64,000 nucleotides of DNA from positions 175,972 through 239,971 of the forward strand of contig NZ_FZOT01000006.1 in NCBI RefSeq assembly GCF_900188095.1, written 5' to 3'. Positions 25,509 to 34,482 of the stretch are shown piece after piece (within the stretch, counting starts at the first letter, position 1; each line of letters opens with the position of its first letter). Position numbers and translations under genes: made by a program. Below the pieces are notes generated by a model, which searched no databases, was not told where the DNA came from, and saw only the letters and a list, made by a program, of their open reading frames with translations. The stretch is from Noviherbaspirillum humi (GTDB lineage Bacteria; Pseudomonadota; Gammaproteobacteria; Burkholderiales; Burkholderiaceae_D).

Positions 25509-26486
25509 ATGCAATCCGAATATCTGGGCGCGCTCGACATTGGCGGCACCAAGATCGTCGCCAGCATCGCCGGCCGCGACGGGCCGCTGGCGCGGGTGAC
25601 GGCGCCCACGCCCAAGAGCGGGCCGCGGCGGGCGCTGGGGGATCAGTGCCTCGCGCTGCTGGAGCAGGCTTGCAGGCAATGCGGCATTCAGCCGGGCGAT
25701 CTCGCCCGAGTCGGCGTCGCTTCCTGCGGTCCGTTCCTGCATGTGGACGGCGACATCGAGCTGGTGGCGCCCAATATCTGCGGCGGGCAGGGCGGCGCGG
25801 CCGATCTCCCGAACGATTGGACCAGCGTGCCGCTGCAGTCGGTGCTGCGCGAGCGGCATGCCGACGCGGTCATCGAGAACGATTGCGTTTCTGCCCTGAT
25901 TGCGGAGAGGGCGCTGGGCGCGGTGCAGGATGAGCCCAACTGCGTCTATGTCACCTGGAGCACCGGCGTCGGCTTCGGCCTGTGCGTGGACGGGCGCGTC
26001 CTGCACGGCAAAAACGGCAATGCCGGCCATGCCGGTCATCTGCTGATGAGCGAATCCTCCGACGCGCTATGCGGCTGCGGCAACCGCGGCGACCTGGAAG
26101 GCCTGATCTCCGGCCGCAACATCGCCGCCATCGGTGGCCGTCCGGCGCCGGAACTCTTCGATGCGGCCCGCCGCGGCGAGGAACCGGCGCGTTCGATCGC
26201 CGCCGGCGCCGCGCGCTGGTTCGGCCGGGCGCTGTACAACCTCACCGCCGCGCTCGATGTTTCCGTTTTCGTTGCCGGCGGCAGCGTCTGGGCCAATCAT
26301 GGCGACTGGCTCGGCCCGCTGGCGCAGCGGGAAATCGCCTCCCGCTTTCCGGCGCTCACCGAAGGCGTCACCATCGTTCCGGCGGGTCTGGAGAAATGGG
26401 TGGCCGACATCGGCGCCTTCTGCCTGGTGATGCCGGACGACTGGATCGCCCACTGGCGTGAAACCCAGCCCTGGCTCAAAGCGTGA
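25509..26486 (+). CDS. ROK-family sugar kinase (probable glucokinase)
   Basis: 325 aa. ATP-binding DIGGTKIVASIAG at residues about 9-21, the sugar-binding/catalytic region with IENDCVSALIAERALGA (catalytic Asp), STGVGFGLCVDGRVLHG, and the ROK zinc motif GHAGHL...CGCGNRGDLEG. The best guess is glucokinase or a related hexose kinase; it follows otsAB closely, consistent with feeding glucose-6-phosphate into trehalose synthesis, but fructo- or N-acetylhexosamine kinases share these motifs. An AATACGGAGTCGTC ribosome-binding region precedes the ATG. Confidence 0.85.
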   Translation: MQSEYLGALDIGGTKIVASIAGRDGPLARVTAPTPKSGPRRALGDQCLALLEQACRQCGIQPGDLARVGVASCGPFLHVDGDIELVAPNICGGQGGAADLPNDWTSVPLQSVLRERHADAVIENDCVSALIAERALGAVQDEPNCVYVTWSTGVGFGLCVDGRVLHGKNGNAGHAGHLLMSESSDALCGCGNRGDLEGLISGRNIAAIGGRPAPELFDAARRGEEPARSIAAGAARWFGRALYNLTAALDVSVFVAGGSVWANHGDWLGPLAQREIASRFPALTEGVTIVPAGLEKWVADIGAFCLVMPDDWIAHWRETQPWLKA

Positions 26487-26502
26487 CCGGGATCCCGCAA
26501 TT

Positions 26503-26518
26503 ACGAACGACCGTTCTA
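26503..26518. promoter_or_regulatory. TetR-type operator-like palindrome
   Basis: GAACGACCGTTC (26505-26516) is a palindrome with 5-bp arms in an AT-flanked context, about 95 bp before the acyl-CoA ligase start. Sites of this form are bound by TetR-type regulators of fatty-acid degradation in proteobacteria. No such regulator is encoded in this window. Confidence 0.4.
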
Positions 26519-26610
26519 AAAAGTTCTGCGCCGGCGGGGAATCTGCCTTAGTATTGAGGTCATCCGCTCCATAGAAAGCGGCATGCCCTCAACCAGACAC
26601 CAAGCACGCC

Positions 26611-28179
26611 ATGCAAGACCAATCGCCCCGCCTGGACGACCTGCTCGACCGGGATTTCCTGCCGCTGCCCGAACTCATCCGCTTCCACGCCACCATTGAT
26701 GGCCGACACACCGCCTTGATCCAGGACGAAAAGCGCCTGGACTACGCCGCGCTCGACGCCCTGATGGACCGGATCGCCGCCTCCCTGCAGCGCGACGGCC
26801 TGGGTTCGGGCGACGCCATCGCCATCTGCGGCCTGAATTCGATTCCCTATGCCGCCGTCTTCCTCGGCGCGCTGCGCGCCGGCGTGGCGGTGGCGCCGCT
26901 GGCGCCATCCTCCTCGCCCGAGAGCCTGGCCGGCATGCTGAAAGATGCATCGGCGCGCCTCCTGTTCGCCGATGCCGCGACCCGCTCAGCCCTGGCAGCT
27001 GCAGGCGTCGAACCGGGCATCCCGGTAGTGGCCATCGACGGCAGCGGCAACCTGCCGTTCGAGCGCTGGCTGGCGGCGGAAGGGGCCAAGCCGGCGCCTG
27101 TCGACATCTCGCCCGACCAGGCCTTCAACATCATCTATTCTTCCGGCACCACCGGCGCGCCCAAGGGCATCGTGCAGCCGTTCTCGATGCGCTGGACCCA
27201 TGTGCAGCGCGGCCGCATCAACGGCTACGGCGCCGACGCGGTGACCCTGATCTCGACGCCGCTGTACTCCAACACCACGCTGGTCAGCTTCTTTCCCACC
27301 ATCGGCCTCGGCGGCACGTTGGTGCTGATGGCGAAGTTCGATGCCGGCGCCTATCTGCAGCTGGCGCAGCGCCACCGCGTCACCCACACCATGCTGGTGC
27401 CGGTGCAGTACCAGCGCATCATGGACCGGCCCGATTTCGCCGACCACGACCTGTCCGCCTTCCGCATGAAGTTCTGCACCAGCGCGCCGTTTTCCGCCGC
27501 ACTGAAAGCGGATATCCTGCGGCGCTGGCCGGGCGGCCTGATCGAGTACTACGGCATGACGGAAGGCGGCGGCACCTGCGTGCTGGCAGCGCACGAGCAT
27601 CCGCACAAGCTGCATACCGTCGGCCTGCCGGCGCCCGGCCACGACATCCGTCTGATCGACGATGCCGGCCGCGAAGTCGGGCCGGGCGAGGCAGGGGAGG
27701 TGGTCGGCCATTCGCCGGCCATGATGAAGGGCTACCACAACCAGCCGGAGAAGAGCGCCGAGGCCGAATGGCACGATCCGAGCGGCAAGCGCTTCATCCG
27801 CACCGGCGACGTCGGCCGCTTCGACGCCGACGGCTTCCTGATCCTGCTGGACCGCAAGAAGGACATGATCATTTCCGGCGGCTTCAACATTTACCCGAGC
27901 GACCTGGAGGCGGTGCTGCGCCAGCATCCGGCGGTGCATGAAGCGGCGGTGGTCGGCGTGCCATCCGTGCGCTGGGGTGAAACGCCGGTCGCCTTCGTCG
28001 TGGCGAGGGAAGACGCAACGGACGGCGCCGACGCCATCCGCGACTGGGCCAATGCCCGCCTCGGCAAGACCCAGCGCCTGGCCGACCTGGTGCTGACCGA
28101 CAGCCTGCCGCGCAGCCCGATCGGGAAGGTGCTGAAGCGGGAACTGCGGGATGCTTACGTCCCGCGCGGCCCAATCTGA
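26611..28179 (+). CDS. Class I adenylate-forming acyl-CoA ligase
   Basis: 522 aa. Activates a carboxylic acid through an acyl-adenylate to its CoA thioester. Seen: the P-loop-like motif YSSGTTGAPKG near residue 175, YYGMTEGGG near 312, RTGDVGRFDADGFL near 395, the hinge DRKKDMIISGGFNIYPSDLE near 415, and the C-terminal catalytic Lys in PIGKVLKREL. Substrate class is not certain; medium- or long-chain fatty acids or aryl acids are possible. The tesB-like thioesterase follows after 35 bp, and a TetR-type palindrome lies upstream, both pointing to fatty-acid metabolism. Confidence 0.87.
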   Translation: MQDQSPRLDDLLDRDFLPLPELIRFHATIDGRHTALIQDEKRLDYAALDALMDRIAASLQRDGLGSGDAIAICGLNSIPYAAVFLGALRAGVAVAPLAPSSSPESLAGMLKDASARLLFADAATRSALAAAGVEPGIPVVAIDGSGNLPFERWLAAEGAKPAPVDISPDQAFNIIYSSGTTGAPKGIVQPFSMRWTHVQRGRINGYGADAVTLISTPLYSNTTLVSFFPTIGLGGTLVLMAKFDAGAYLQLAQRHRVTHTMLVPVQYQRIMDRPDFADHDLSAFRMKFCTSAPFSAALKADILRRWPGGLIEYYGMTEGGGTCVLAAHEHPHKLHTVGLPAPGHDIRLIDDAGREVGPGEAGEVVGHSPAMMKGYHNQPEKSAEAEWHDPSGKRFIRTGDVGRFDADGFLILLDRKKDMIISGGFNIYPSDLEAVLRQHPAVHEAAVVGVPSVRWGETPVAFVVAREDATDGADAIRDWANARLGKTQRLADLVLTDSLPRSPIGKVLKRELRDAYVPRGPI

Positions 28180-28214
28180 ACCCGAACTTTTTATCCATTC
28201 GAACAAGCGCGACC

Positions 28215-29066
28215 ATGAGCGACGACTCCCTCTACAACACCGAAGAGATCCTGAAGCTGCTGCGGCTGGAGCAGACCGGCGAGGACCGCTACCGCGGCCT
28301 GAGCCACTTCATGGGCAGCCCGAACGTGTTCGGCGGCCAGGTGCTTGGCCAATCCCTGTATGCCGCCTCGGTCACGGTGGACGGCCGGCGGCCGCATTCC
28401 CTGCATTCGCTGTTCATCCTGCCAGGCAACCTGAAGCTGCCGATCGATTTCGAAGTGGAACGCGTGCGCGACGGCGGCAGCTTCAGCACCCGGCGCGTGG
28501 TAGCCTTGCAGGAGGGACGGCGCATCTTCGTCATGTCCGCCTCCTTCCAGACGCCGGAAGAAGGCCTGTCGCACCAGGACCCGGCGCCGGCATGCGCGGA
28601 TCCGGAGACGCTCGAATCCAGCCTGCCGCGCTGGAAGCAGAGCGCCGGCTCGGTCCGCCCCTACCAGCCGGTGCCGGTGGACTTCCGCTTCAATCATGAC
28701 GGCGACATCCTCGCGGCGCCGGGCGGCGAGCCGCGCAAGCAGGTCTGGACCCGCACGCCGATTGCCCTGGGCGACGACCCGGTGGTGCACGAAACGCTGT
28801 TCGCCTACGTCTCCGACTACGGCCTGCTGTCGACCTCACTGCAGCCGCACGGCGTAAAGCTCGGCGACAAGCGCCTGCAGATCGCCAGCCTCGATCACAC
28901 CATCTGGTTCCACCGGCCGTTCCGCATGGACGAGTGGCTGCTGTTCTCGATGGAAAGCCCGAATGCATCAGGCGGGCGCGGCCTGTGCTTCGGCCATGTC
29001 TACAACCGGGAAGGCCTGATGGTGGCCTCCATGGCCCAGGAGGGCCTGATCCGGATCAGGCAATAA
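28215..29066 (+). CDS. tesB: Acyl-CoA thioesterase II
   Basis: 283 aa double-hotdog thioesterase that hydrolyses acyl-CoA to free acid and CoA. Seen: N-terminal hotdog with FGGQVLGQSLYAA and HSLHSLFILPG; C-terminal hotdog with SLDHTIWFHRPFRMDEWLLF, containing the Asp of the catalytic Asp-Gln-Thr/Ser set, and ASGGRGLCFGHVYNREG. Length and motifs match TesB. The upstream ligase gene is 35 bp away, so both probably share one transcript. Confidence 0.92.
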   Translation: MSDDSLYNTEEILKLLRLEQTGEDRYRGLSHFMGSPNVFGGQVLGQSLYAASVTVDGRRPHSLHSLFILPGNLKLPIDFEVERVRDGGSFSTRRVVALQEGRRIFVMSASFQTPEEGLSHQDPAPACADPETLESSLPRWKQSAGSVRPYQPVPVDFRFNHDGDILAAPGGEPRKQVWTRTPIALGDDPVVHETLFAYVSDYGLLSTSLQPHGVKLGDKRLQIASLDHTIWFHRPFRMDEWLLFSMESPNASGGRGLCFGHVYNREGLMVASMAQEGLIRIRQ

Positions 29067-29397
29067 GGCTGGCCAAGTCGCGTCAGCGCCGTTGCCCGCA
29101 GGGGCACTCCCGCCCTGGCCGTTCGGATCGATCGACCGGCCAGGAGCCGGCATTTACCTTTCACCGCGTCGTTGACCGGTATCTTGATCTCCCTGGCTGC
29201 ACCGCCACGGGCTGCGGCAGCCTGCGCTGCGCAGACGCCAACGCGGCGACCCCGGTATCGCTCCCAAACCGGCACTGCCCCTCGGGATCTGGCAATTCGC
29301 AAGTCGCGGCGCCCGGCCGCCAAAAATGCATCTTGTTAAGAAACCAACCAGCGCCGGAGGCGTCGAAAGGAAAACCTGCTTTCTTCCACGGCAACCC
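29067..29397. other. Intergenic stretch without a supported gene
   Basis: 331 bp between tesB and the phospholipase D-type gene. The open frames in it look like chance frames of GC-rich DNA. A short inverted repeat GCCGGCC/GGAGCCGGC near 29130-29150 may be a weak terminator stem without a U-tract. No strong promoter is recognised. Confidence 0.4.
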
Positions 29398-31554
29398 ATG
29401 CAGCAATCGTCAATACCAGCCAACCGCAAAGAAATCCTGCAGCCCGGCCGCAATTGCTGGCGCATCGCCCGCGCCGAACGGTTCAGCATGCTGGTGGATG
29501 CCGAGGCCTACTTCAAGGCGGTGCGGGAAGCGATACGCAATGCCCGCCGCAGCATCTTCATCCTGAGCTGGGATATCGACAGCCGCACCTGGCTGGTGCC
29601 TGGCGGGGCCAACGACGGCTTTCCGGAACCCCTCGGCGAATTCCTGCATGAAGTCGTGGCTTCCCGGCCCGGGCTACACGCCTACGTGCTGAACTGGGAT
29701 TTCGCCATGCTGTATGCGCTGGAGCGCGAATGGCTGCCGGCCTACAAACTGGGCTGGACTACCCACCAGCGCCTGAACTTCCACATGGATGGCCGCCATC
29801 CGGTCGGCGCCTCGCATCATCAGAAAGTGGTGGTGATCGACGATTGCCTCGCCTTCGTCGGCGGCCTCGACCTCACCCGTTGCCGCTGGGACACGCCGGA
29901 CCATGCCTGCGGCGATCCGCTTCGCTGCGACCCCGAAGGCAAGCCGCACGATCCCTTCCATGACGTGCAGGCGATGGTGGACGGAGAATGCGCGCAGGCG
30001 CTCGGCGAACTGGCGCGGGAGCGCTGGCGCCGCGCCACCGGCCACCAGGCGCTGCGCCACGACCCCTTGCCGTCCGATATCTGGCCGGCAGGCGTGGAAG
30101 CCGACATCGCTGGCATCGACGTCGGCATCTCCCGCACCGAACCCGCCTATGACGGCGATCCTGGCGTGTATGAAATCAGGCAATTGCACCTCGACGCCAT
30201 CGCCTGCGCCCGCGAGCGGCTGTTCTTCGAGAACCAGTACTTCACCTCGGACCTGATCTGCAACGCGCTCTCAGCCCGCCTGGCGGACGAGGACGCCCCC
30301 GAGATCATGATCATCTCCCCCGCAAGCCAGAGCGGCTGGCTGGAGCAATCGACCATGGGCGTGCTGCGCGCCCGGGTGCACAGGCGCCTGCAGCATGCGG
30401 ACCGCCATGGCCGCTACCGCCTGTACTCGCCGCACATCGCCGCGCTGCAGGACAAATGCCTGAACGTGCACAGCAAGGTGCTGGCCGCGGATGAGCGCCT
30501 GTTTTCCATCGGCTCGGCCAATCTCAGCAACCGCTCCATGGCCTTCGATACCGAATGCAACCTGGTGATCGAGGCCGGCGATAACGAAGAAGGCCGCCGC
30601 ATCGCTGGCGCCATCGCCGCCATGCGCAACCGCCTGCTGGCGGAGCACCTCGACTGCGCGCCGGAGCAGATAGATAGATCGCTGGCGGTGGATGGCAGCC
30701 TGCACCGCACCGTCGACCGGCTGTACAAATCCGAGCGGACGCTGCGAAGGCTGGACCCTGAAACCACGCCGGAGCTGGATGCCCTGATTCCCGACCGCGC
30801 GGTATTCGATCCCGAACGGCCGATCGATCCGGATGAACTGGTGGCGCAGCTGGTTCCCAAGGATGCGCGCAAGCCGGTGCCGCGCCGCCTGGTCGGCATC
30901 GGCGCGCTGGCGATCGCGCTGGCGCTGCTGGCCATCGCCTGGCGCGCCACGCCGCTGCGCGAGTACGTCAACCTCGCCTCGATGGTGAATGTGGCGCAGC
31001 ACCTGGACGACCTGCCGTTCACGCCGCTGGCCATCATGGGCTGCTATGTGCTGGCCGGGATGGCGATGGTGCCGGTGATGCTGCTGATCGCGGTAACCGG
31101 CATCGTCTTCGGTCCGCTGGCAGGCGCCGGCTATGCCATCGGCGGCACCATGCTCAGCGCGGTAGCCGCCTACGGCATCGGCGCCTGGCTCGGGCGCGAG
31201 ACGGTGCGCAATCTGCTCGGGCCGCGCATCAACCGCCTCAGCCGGCGCATCGCCAAGCGCGGCATCCTGGCGATGATGGTGATCCGCATGCTGCCGGTGG
31301 CGCCGTTCACCGTCGTCAATGTCGTCGCCGGCGCGAGCCACATCCGCTTCCGCGACTACCTGGTCGGCACGCTGCTCGGCATGACGCCGGGCATTCTGCT
31401 CACCGTCACCTTCGTGCACCACCTGGCCGAAGCGATACGCAATCCCACGCCCGGCACGGTGATGGTGCTGGTGCTGGTCGCGGCATTGCTGATCGGCTCC
31501 GCGCTGGGGCTGCAACGCCTGCTCGACCGCAAGGAGAATCCATCGACACGATGA
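29398..31554 (+). CDS. Phospholipase D-type transphosphatidylase fused to a VTT (DedA/SNARE-associated) membrane domain
   Basis: 718 aa. The N-terminal two thirds is a PLD/cardiolipin synthase-like enzyme with two HKD motifs: HHQKVVVIDDCLAFVGG near residue 139 and HSKVLAADERLFSIGSANLS near 358. From about residue 495 a membrane domain follows with several helices (LVGIGALAIALALLAIAWRA, PLAIMGCYVLAGMAMVPVML) and the VTT signature (ITGIVFGPLAGAGYAIGGTM-like, MLPVAPFTVVNVVAGASHI). Likely works on membrane phospholipids; VTT proteins are linked to lipid flipping. Start is uncertain: ATG 29398 is preferred over 29326, but neither has a good ribosome-binding site. Overlaps the EEP gene by 4 bp. Confidence 0.85.
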   Translation: MQQSSIPANRKEILQPGRNCWRIARAERFSMLVDAEAYFKAVREAIRNARRSIFILSWDIDSRTWLVPGGANDGFPEPLGEFLHEVVASRPGLHAYVLNWDFAMLYALEREWLPAYKLGWTTHQRLNFHMDGRHPVGASHHQKVVVIDDCLAFVGGLDLTRCRWDTPDHACGDPLRCDPEGKPHDPFHDVQAMVDGECAQALGELARERWRRATGHQALRHDPLPSDIWPAGVEADIAGIDVGISRTEPAYDGDPGVYEIRQLHLDAIACARERLFFENQYFTSDLICNALSARLADEDAPEIMIISPASQSGWLEQSTMGVLRARVHRRLQHADRHGRYRLYSPHIAALQDKCLNVHSKVLAADERLFSIGSANLSNRSMAFDTECNLVIEAGDNEEGRRIAGAIAAMRNRLLAEHLDCAPEQIDRSLAVDGSLHRTVDRLYKSERTLRRLDPETTPELDALIPDRAVFDPERPIDPDELVAQLVPKDARKPVPRRLVGIGALAIALALLAIAWRATPLREYVNLASMVNVAQHLDDLPFTPLAIMGCYVLAGMAMVPVMLLIAVTGIVFGPLAGAGYAIGGTMLSAVAAYGIGAWLGRETVRNLLGPRINRLSRRIAKRGILAMMVIRMLPVAPFTVVNVVAGASHIRFRDYLVGTLLGMTPGILLTVTFVHHLAEAIRNPTPGTVMVLVLVAALLIGSALGLQRLLDRKENPSTR

Positions 31555-32294
31555 ATTTCACCGCCGATCCTTCCGCCGGCCTGACGCTGGAGCCGGCCGA
31601 CCTGAATCCCTGGCCGCTCACCATCTGCACCTACAACATCCATGGCGCGGTCGGCACCGACGGCCGTTTCGCGCCGCGCCGCATTGCCGACGTACTGCTC
31701 GAAATACGCGCCGACATCGTGGCCTTGCAGGAAGTGCCGCTCGGCGGCGGCGGCATGGCCAATGTGCTCGACCTGCTGGCCGAAGCCACCGGCTTTCACG
31801 CAGTGGAAGGGCCGACCCGGGCCAAGGATGGCCGCCGCTACGGCAACGCGGTGCTGAGCCGCTATCCGATCATGGCCACCCGCACCGTCGACCTCAGCTT
31901 CGGCAGCCATGAGCCGCGCGGCGCGCTGGATGCCGACGTCGATTGCCATGGCCATCCGCTGCGCGTGATCGCCACCCACCTCGGCCTGCGCTTCGCCGAG
32001 CGGCGCGACCAGATCAGGCGCCTGCTGCAGGTGTTCGATACCGACCGCATGCCGGTGATCCTGCTGGGCGACGTCAATGAATGGTTCGTCTGGGGGCGCT
32101 CGCTGAAATGGCTGGTGTCCCATTTTGAAGCGGTGCCGGCGCCGCGCACCTTTCCCTCACGCTGGCCGATCTTCGCACTGGACCGGATCTGGATCAGCCC
32201 GCGCCGGCGCCTGGTGCATGTCGAAGCGCATTCGACGCCGCTGTCCCGCGTGGCTTCCGACCACCTGCCACTGATCGCCCACATCGATGGCTGA
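31551..32294 (+). CDS. Endonuclease/exonuclease/phosphatase (EEP) family hydrolase
   Basis: 247 aa metal-dependent hydrolase of the DNase I/sphingomyelinase fold. Seen: CTYNIHGAVG (Asn), DIVALQEVP (metal-binding Glu), GNAVLSRYPI, ATHLGLRFAERRDQ (catalytic His), LLGDVNEW (Asp and Asn), and the terminal SDHLPLIAHI (Asp-His). Could act on phospholipids or nucleic acids. The ATGA overlap with the phospholipase D gene suggests a shared lipid pathway, and E. coli places the related ybhP next to clsB in the same way. Confidence 0.88.
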   Translation: MNFTADPSAGLTLEPADLNPWPLTICTYNIHGAVGTDGRFAPRRIADVLLEIRADIVALQEVPLGGGGMANVLDLLAEATGFHAVEGPTRAKDGRRYGNAVLSRYPIMATRTVDLSFGSHEPRGALDADVDCHGHPLRVIATHLGLRFAERRDQIRRLLQVFDTDRMPVILLGDVNEWFVWGRSLKWLVSHFEAVPAPRTFPSRWPIFALDRIWISPRRRLVHVEAHSTPLSRVASDHLPLIAHIDG

Positions 32295-32358
32295 GGCGGG
32301 CTCCGAAGCGGCAGGAGAGGGCTTGCGCTATAGTGGTGCCGCACTTGCAAGAGAGACC

Positions 32359-33078
32359 ATGCGAACAACAACCAAATCTTCACTGCTCGCCGCGCTGGCG
32401 CTGCTTTGCGCCTCAGCCTTCGGCGCGGGTGGCGCGACGGCCGACGGCAGCAATCCCTTCGCCGCCAAGGTGGCGCCCTGCATGTCCTGCCATGGCAAGG
32501 AGGGCAGGGCGGCGGCCGACGGCTACTATCCGCGCATCGCCGGCAAGCCGGCCGGCTATCTCTACAACCAGCTGATCAATTTCCGCGAAGGCCGGCGCCA
32601 GCAGTATCCGCTCATGACCTACATGGTGCAGCATCTGTCGGACGACTACCTGAAAGCGATGGCCCAGCATTTCGCCGACCAGCATGTGCCTTATCCGCCG
32701 CCGCAGCCCTCCGATGTTACGGCCGCCGTGCTGGAACGCGGCCGGCAGCTGGTGGTGGCGGGAGACCCGTCGCGCAAGATTCCCGCCTGCGCCGCCTGCC
32801 ATGGCGAAGCGCTCACCGGCGTCAATCCCGGCATCCCGGGCCTGCTCGGCCTGCCGCGCGATTACATCAACGGCCAGTTCGGCGCCTGGCGCGAAAATGC
32901 CCGCAAGGCCGCCATGCCCGACTGCATGGGCGAGATCGCTCGCCACCTGAGCGTGGAAGACATCAGCGCCGCCTCCGCGTGGCTGTCGTCCCGCCCGGTG
33001 CCCGCCGACGCTTCGCCGGCGGCGCCCACCAAGGTGAAGCTGCCGCTGGCTTGCGGCAGCTATCCGCAAAATCCATGA
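32359..33078 (+). CDS. Diheme c-type cytochrome, cytochrome c4-like
   Basis: 239 aa. A signal peptide (SLLAALALLCASAFGAGGATA) is followed by two cytochrome domains, each with a heme-binding site: CMSCHG and CAACHG. Possible axial Met ligands are in YPLMTYM and PDCMGEI. This is the layout of cytochrome c4, a periplasmic electron carrier. The start at ATG 32359 is preferred over an upstream in-frame ATG at 32287 because it gives the signal peptide directly. Eight bases separate it from the next cytochrome gene, which suggests an operon. No partner oxidase or dehydrogenase is encoded next to them. Confidence 0.88.
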   Translation: MRTTTKSSLLAALALLCASAFGAGGATADGSNPFAAKVAPCMSCHGKEGRAAADGYYPRIAGKPAGYLYNQLINFREGRRQQYPLMTYMVQHLSDDYLKAMAQHFADQHVPYPPPQPSDVTAAVLERGRQLVVAGDPSRKIPACAACHGEALTGVNPGIPGLLGLPRDYINGQFGAWRENARKAAMPDCMGEIARHLSVEDISAASAWLSSRPVPADASPAAPTKVKLPLACGSYPQNP

Positions 33079-33085
33079 GGCGGCG

Positions 33086-34366
33086 ATGAAGCGCATTCTG
33101 ATTCTGTTGGCCGCCATCCTGGTGATCGGCGTTGGCGTGCTGTTCTACCTCGGGCATCGGGAAGACGACACCGGTTCGACCGCTTCCTCGGCCCCGATAC
33201 AGGGCGACGCCTTCGCCCGCGGCGCCTATCTGGTCCGCGCCGGCAATTGCATGGGCTGCCATACCGCGCGCGGCGGGGGCAGCTATGCCGGCGGCCGGGC
33301 GGTCCAGACGCCGTTCGGCGCGGTGTACTCGACCAACCTGACGCCCGATGCCCAGACCGGCCTCGGCAACTGGACGCCCGACGACTTCTGGCGCGCCCTG
33401 CACAACGGCAAATCCAGGGACGGCCGGCTGCTGTATCCCGCCTTTCCCTATCCGAACTACACCCGCGTCAGCCGCGAGGATGCGGATGCGATGTTCGCCT
33501 TCCTGCGCTCGATTGAGCCGGTGAAGCAGGAGAACCGCCAGCCCGACCTGCGCTTTCCCTACAATCAGCGGCCGCTGCTGGCGGTTTGGCGGGCGCTGTA
33601 TTTCCAGCCCGGCGTCTACCAGCCGGACACCGCGCAGAATGCGGAATGGAACCGCGGCGCCTACCTGGTCCAGGGGCTGGGCCATTGCAATGCCTGTCAT
33701 TCGCCGCGCAGCGCGCTCGGCGGCACGCGCCAGAAAACCGACCTCGCCGGCGCGCTGCTGCCGGCCCAGGACTGGTATGCGCCGTCGCTGCTGTCGCCTG
33801 CGGAGGCGGGCATGGCGGACTGGCCGGTGCAGGAGATCGCGTCGCTGCTGCACAGCGGCATCGCGCCGCGCGCCGTCACCTCGGGACCGATGGCGGACGT
33901 GGTACGCGGCAGCCTGCAATACCTGGATGACAAGGACATCCGGGCGATGAGCGTCTATCTGAAGGCGCTGCCGCAGGCAGCATCGGCGCCGTCTCGCAAG
34001 GCCGATACCGGCGGACCGGAAAACGCGGCCATCCTCGCCAATGGCGCCGCGTTGTATGAAAAGCATTGCGCCGAATGCCATGGCGCCAATGGCGCCGGCA
34101 AGCCGCCCGGCATCCCGGCGCTGGCCGGCAACCGTTCGGTGGTGCAGGAACCGGCGGTCAACGCCATCCGCGCCGTGCTGCATGGCGGCTACCCGCCCAG
34201 CACCAAGGACAACCCCCAGCCCTTCGGCATGCCGCCGTTCGGCAACTTCCTCAGCGACATCGAAGTGGCGGCGGCGGTGTCCTACATCCGCACGTCGTGG
34301 GGCAATAGCGGCGATCTGGTTTCGGCGCCGGAGGTGGCGAGGCATCGGGCGGTGAATCTGGACTAA
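33086..34366 (+). CDS. Triheme c-type cytochrome, membrane-anchored (alcohol dehydrogenase cytochrome subunit-like)
   Basis: 426 aa. An N-terminal helix (ILILLAAILVIGVGVLFYLG) serves as anchor or signal, followed by three cytochrome c domains with CMGCH (about 55-59), CNACH (about 201-205) and CAECH (about 328-332). The arrangement and motifs (YLVRAGNCMGCHTA, GRAVQTPFGAVYSTNLTPD) match the three-heme cytochrome subunit of PQQ/flavin alcohol, aldehyde or gluconate dehydrogenases. No dehydrogenase subunit follows; the only candidate in this window is the soluble PQQ-type enzyme about 19 kb away. Operon with the preceding diheme cytochrome. Confidence 0.87.
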   Translation: MKRILILLAAILVIGVGVLFYLGHREDDTGSTASSAPIQGDAFARGAYLVRAGNCMGCHTARGGGSYAGGRAVQTPFGAVYSTNLTPDAQTGLGNWTPDDFWRALHNGKSRDGRLLYPAFPYPNYTRVSREDADAMFAFLRSIEPVKQENRQPDLRFPYNQRPLLAVWRALYFQPGVYQPDTAQNAEWNRGAYLVQGLGHCNACHSPRSALGGTRQKTDLAGALLPAQDWYAPSLLSPAEAGMADWPVQEIASLLHSGIAPRAVTSGPMADVVRGSLQYLDDKDIRAMSVYLKALPQAASAPSRKADTGGPENAAILANGAALYEKHCAECHGANGAGKPPGIPALAGNRSVVQEPAVNAIRAVLHGGYPPSTKDNPQPFGMPPFGNFLSDIEVAAAVSYIRTSWGNSGDLVSAPEVARHRAVNLD

Positions 34367-34404
34367 TGCTTGAATATACGGTCTCCTGCGTTGCGCTATA
34401 CAAC

Positions 34405-34418
34405 GTGATCTAGGTCAT
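34405..34418. promoter_or_regulatory. FNR/DNR-like box GTGATCTAGGTCAT
   Basis: Matches the TGA-N6-TCA core of the CRP/FNR family anaerobic box and lies 64 bp before the TTG start of the first paralogous membrane gene. A TTATCCT -10-like element follows at about 34442-34448, at the right distance for a class II FNR promoter (box centred near -41.5). Confidence 0.6.
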
Positions 34419-34482
34419 ATGTGCGCGCCGCTGGGTGCTGATTATCCTGCCAGTGATTGCTAAATCCTGGACAGGAGCCGCC

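Noticed and set aside
34435..34482. Upstream GTG start for the first small membrane protein
   Set aside because: It would place coding sequence across the -10-like element and the part that is conserved as non-coding in the tandem paralogue; TTG 34483 with CTGGACAGGAG matches the paralogue.
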